64,000 bases of DNA from an uncultured Clostridiaceae bacterium (GTDB lineage: Bacteria > Bacillota > Clostridia > TANB77 > CAG-465): contig CAMVON010000001.1 of assembly GCA_947169155.1 (NCBI GenBank), positions 289,048 to 353,047 of the forward strand. Direction: 5' to 3'. Shown here in pieces: positions 62,182 to 64,000 of this stretch; positions within the stretch are counted from its first letter, which is position 1, and every line of letters starts with the position of its first letter. The notes beneath the pieces were generated by a model that made no database searches, had not been told where the DNA came from, and saw nothing but the letters and a program-made list of their open reading frames with translations. The position numbers and the translations under genes are program-made.

Positions 62182-62187
62182 AATGAT

Positions 62188-62360
62188 TATAGAAGTGATG
62201 ATTTGCTCGTTTAGGACGTTTTGTTTAGGAGCTTTTGCTATTACTCGGTAAATATAAACTTCTTAATATATCGTTACGATATTATTTTATAGAAGATTTT
62301 AAACCAACTCGTGTGGGAGTTCCAATCCCATTACTAAGTAGTTTAAAATCTTCTTTTTTA
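62188..62360 (+). ncRNA. Putative structured small RNA next to the integrase
   Basis: A strong promoter at 62154-62181 is followed, with no supported gene, by three predicted hairpins: a long-range stem AGAAGT (62191) / ACTTCT (62257), a stem ATATCG/CGATAT around 62270-62284, and a perfect 14-bp stem AGAAGATTTTAAAC (62291-62304) / GTTTAAAATCTTCT (62341-62354) with an inner TGGGA/TCCCA hairpin and then a T-run. The last is a good intrinsic terminator on the plus strand only. A 17-codon frame (ATG at 62198) is present with a weak ribosome site. I do not recognise the RNA class. Confidence 0.5.
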
Positions 62361-63551
62361 TCTATTTAATTCTTTATCATCTTCATTAGGTTGTTTTAAT
62401 AAATTATTATTCATATAATATTGATTTACTTTTTCAAGTTCTGTTTCTTTATATTTATCAAAAACAGATGTATAAGTATTTAATGTTATAGATACATCTG
62501 TATGTCCCATGAGCTTTTGTAAAACTACTGGAGTTACTCCTGCTTCAATAGCTCTAGTAGCATAAGTGTGTCTTAAGCTATGTGATGTCATATGCTCTAT
62601 ACCTAGTTCATTTAATATCTTTACTAAAGCTCTATTTACATTTTCTAAAGTTGTATATTTATTGTATGGTGGTTTAAATAATAGTTTATTTTCATTGTTT
62701 TCTTGTGTATTACTATAATTCATTTGTTCTATTATATAAGGATATAAAACATCTGGTATAGGAATATATCTATTCCCTGCTTGTGTCTTTGGAGAATTAC
62801 TTAATATAGTTTGACCATTTACATCTCTTGTTAATGTTTTATGAACATATATTTTTCTATGTTCTAAATCTATATCACTATGAGATAAAGCTAAACATTC
62901 ACCTATCCTCAAGCCCATAAATAGCTGAATAAGGAATTCATTTCTGTAAGGGCATTCCTTTATTGTCTTTGATTGTAAATATTTTATGAACTGATTTTCT
63001 TCGTCTAGTGTCATTGCTCTTACAAGTTTTTCTTGCTTATTACTTTTAGGTCTTAAGACTTGTGCCATAGGATTTCTAGATACATATCCTCTTTCATAAG
63101 CATATCTATATGCTTGATTTAATTGTTCAAATATCTTTTTTATACTAGAATCACTTAAATCTTTATATTCATTTACAAAGCTTTGCAATTCTTCTGGTTT
63201 AATATCTTCTATATCTTTATTTACTAAATCACTTTTAAATATTCCTTTTTGTGTTCTTTGTACTCTTTCATATTGAGCCTCAGATATCATGTTAGAATTA
63301 TACTTATTATCTAATATGGTAGTCATTAAATCTTTTAATGTTATTCCATGCTTTTCTATATATGTCTCATTTTGGTTTTGATACATAATAGCTTGCAAAT
63401 ACTCTTTTGCCTCTTTTTTGGTATCAAAGCTTTTTCTCTTTTTAATACTTTCTAGAGTTACTGGATCAACATCATAATATTGTGCTATCCATTTGTCTCT
63501 ATCACTTCTATAATATACACTACCTTCATCGCTACCTTTTTTTCTTGCCAT
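62358..63551 (-). CDS. int: Tyrosine-type site-specific integrase
   Basis: 397 residues. N-terminal arm-binding domain (about 10-55, VYYRSDRDKWIAQYY), core-binding SAM-like domain (about 65-165), catalytic domain with GLRIGECLAL (first Arg), HSLRHTYATRA (His-x-x-Arg) and LMGHTDVSITLNTYTSV (His and the nucleophilic Tyr). It matches integrases of clostridial prophages and conjugative elements. It lies next to tRNA-fMet, pointing toward it, so the element extends to the right beyond the window. RBS AAAGGAG. A perfect palindrome over its transcription start suggests repression. Confidence 0.95.
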   Translation of the reverse strand: MARKKGSDEGSVYYRSDRDKWIAQYYDVDPVTLESIKKRKSFDTKKEAKEYLQAIMYQNQNETYIEKHGITLKDLMTTILDNKYNSNMISEAQYERVQRTQKGIFKSDLVNKDIEDIKPEELQSFVNEYKDLSDSSIKKIFEQLNQAYRYAYERGYVSRNPMAQVLRPKSNKQEKLVRAMTLDEENQFIKYLQSKTIKECPYRNEFLIQLFMGLRIGECLALSHSDIDLEHRKIYVHKTLTRDVNGQTILSNSPKTQAGNRYIPIPDVLYPYIIEQMNYSNTQENNENKLLFKPPYNKYTTLENVNRALVKILNELGIEHMTSHSLRHTYATRAIEAGVTPVVLQKLMGHTDVSITLNTYTSVFDKYKETELEKVNQYYMNNNLLKQPNEDDKELNR

Positions 63552-63574
63552 ATTATCTCCTTTCTACAATTATG

Positions 63575-63599
63575 TATGTTCGAACATAGCAAGATTATA
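63575..63599 (-). promoter_or_regulatory. Integrase promoter region with a 14-bp palindrome
   Basis: TATAAT on the minus strand (63594-63599) has no good -35. Just downstream, TATGTTCGAACATA (63575-63588) is a perfect palindrome at the expected transcription start, a likely repressor site. It is not a LexA box (half-sites are inverted relative to GAAC-N4-GTTC). Confidence 0.55.
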
Positions 63600-63705
63600 A
63601 TACAGAAAATAGCTTACTTTTCCAAATTACTAGAAATTTCTAAAAATTCCTAAAAATTACCAAATTTTAAATTTTCAAAAATCCTTGAAAACCTTGATAT
63701 TACTG
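63600..63705. other. AT-rich spacer with short repeats
   Basis: Contains TTCTAAAAATTCC followed by CCTAAAAATTACC (about 63637-63661). No gene is supported. Confidence 0.35.
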
Positions 63706-63706
63706 G

Positions 63707-63740
63707 TAAAAAAGAACGTGAAAATTAAATTTCACGTTCT
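63707..63740 (-). terminator. Intrinsic terminator of the right-edge gene
   Basis: Eleven-base-pair stem AGAACGTGAAA (63713-63723) / TTTCACGTTCT (63730-63740), then TTTTTTACC on the minus strand. Confidence 0.85.
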
Positions 63741-63801
63741 ATAATATATTGCTTGTTATATCAAAATAGTCCAAATAGGATAATGTAATACTTTTTAACA
63801 T

Positions 63802-64000
63802 TTAATTTAAAATAATATTGTATTTATCTTCATGCTCTTTATAGGTTTTATCTATTTCATCATATATCAATTGCAAATTCTCTATTAAGTTATTGTTGAT
63901 ATATGCTTCTTTTAATTGTGGCTTTTGTATTAATGCCCATTTTAATTGTTTATATGAATATCTTGCAAAAGTTAACCATTCAGGATAATTAATTGCTAAA
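63802..64000 (-). CDS. Partial hypothetical gene of the integrative element (C-terminus only)
   Basis: A minus-strand frame of 66 codons enters from the right edge and stops at 63802. The visible part is soluble, helical and rich in Lys, Tyr and Leu (WLTFARYSYKQLKWALIQKP, ending KYNIILN). Not recognised. It shares orientation with the integrase and is followed by its own terminator, so it probably belongs to the same mobile element. Confidence 0.65.
   Translation of the reverse strand, partial: LAINYPEWLTFARYSYKQLKWALIQKPQLKEAYINNNLIENLQLIYDEIDKTYKEHEDKYNIILN

Noticed and set aside
63575..63588. LexA box at the integrase promoter
   Set aside because: The palindrome is TATGTTCGAACATA; LexA boxes have the GAAC and GTTC half-sites in the opposite order with four bases between.

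Overview
The window is AT-rich DNA with short intergenic gaps, textbook TTGACA/TATAAT-type promoters, AGGAGG ribosome sites and strong hairpin-plus-T terminators. Gene content (tig-clpP-clpX, cmk-plsC, DUF421-DUF4363, DUF4364 next to serS, dapA, dockerin-bearing surface proteins) points to an uncultured low-GC Firmicute of the class Clostridia, probably gut-associated. I cannot name a genus. Most genes lie on the minus strand.

Layout. 1-7.0 kb: three secreted proteins, two of them CAP-domain proteins and two visibly ending in a dockerin; the first runs off the left edge. 7.1-13.9 kb: a hypothetical gene, an ECF sigma factor with a small membrane partner, an SOS-controlled YneA-like LysM protein, a YigZ-family gene, and tig-clpP-clpX. 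14.1-28.0 kb: nine consecutive secreted proteins, each ending in the same two-repeat dockerin, in six transcription units. 28.1-35.8 kb: a two-gene operon for a split cyclic beta-1,2-glucan synthase (GT84/GH189-like protein plus a separate GH94 protein). 36-53.3 kb: housekeeping genes (typA, marR-type regulator, plsC, cmk, DUF4364, serS, engB, a DbpA-type helicase, dapA, DUF421/DUF4363, a zinc-ribbon membrane protein, a U32 peptidase, an rlmB-type methyltransferase). 53.4-59.8 kb: a CAP/Ig-like/dockerin protein directly downstream of a surface protein that I read as a single-cohesin, Ig-like-stalk, membrane- or wall-anchored scaffold. 60-61.6 kb: CYTH protein and maf. 61.7 kb to the end: initiator tRNA-fMet followed by a tyrosine integrase, which marks the start of an integrative element that continues past the right edge.

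The main discovery is a cellulosome-like surface system without cellulosomal enzymes. Twelve dockerins are visible, nearly all with the invariant core VDANDAS and a KTHQ tail. They sit on CAP domains, bacterial Ig-like domains, SpaA-like, cadherin-like and InlB-type repeats, and at least two unnamed modules. The only cohesin candidate is on a protein with a sortase-like or membrane C-terminus. Every unit has a similar promoter (TTG-type -35, 17-bp spacer, TA-rich -10), and many share one terminator hairpin (AAAGAGG/CCTCTTT). I infer that the cell displays a set of interchangeable non-enzymatic modules on a cohesin anchor. Other points of interest are a structured RNA candidate beside the integrase, a probably leaderless helicase mRNA, two LexA-type boxes at yneA, and a palindromic operator over the marR promoter.
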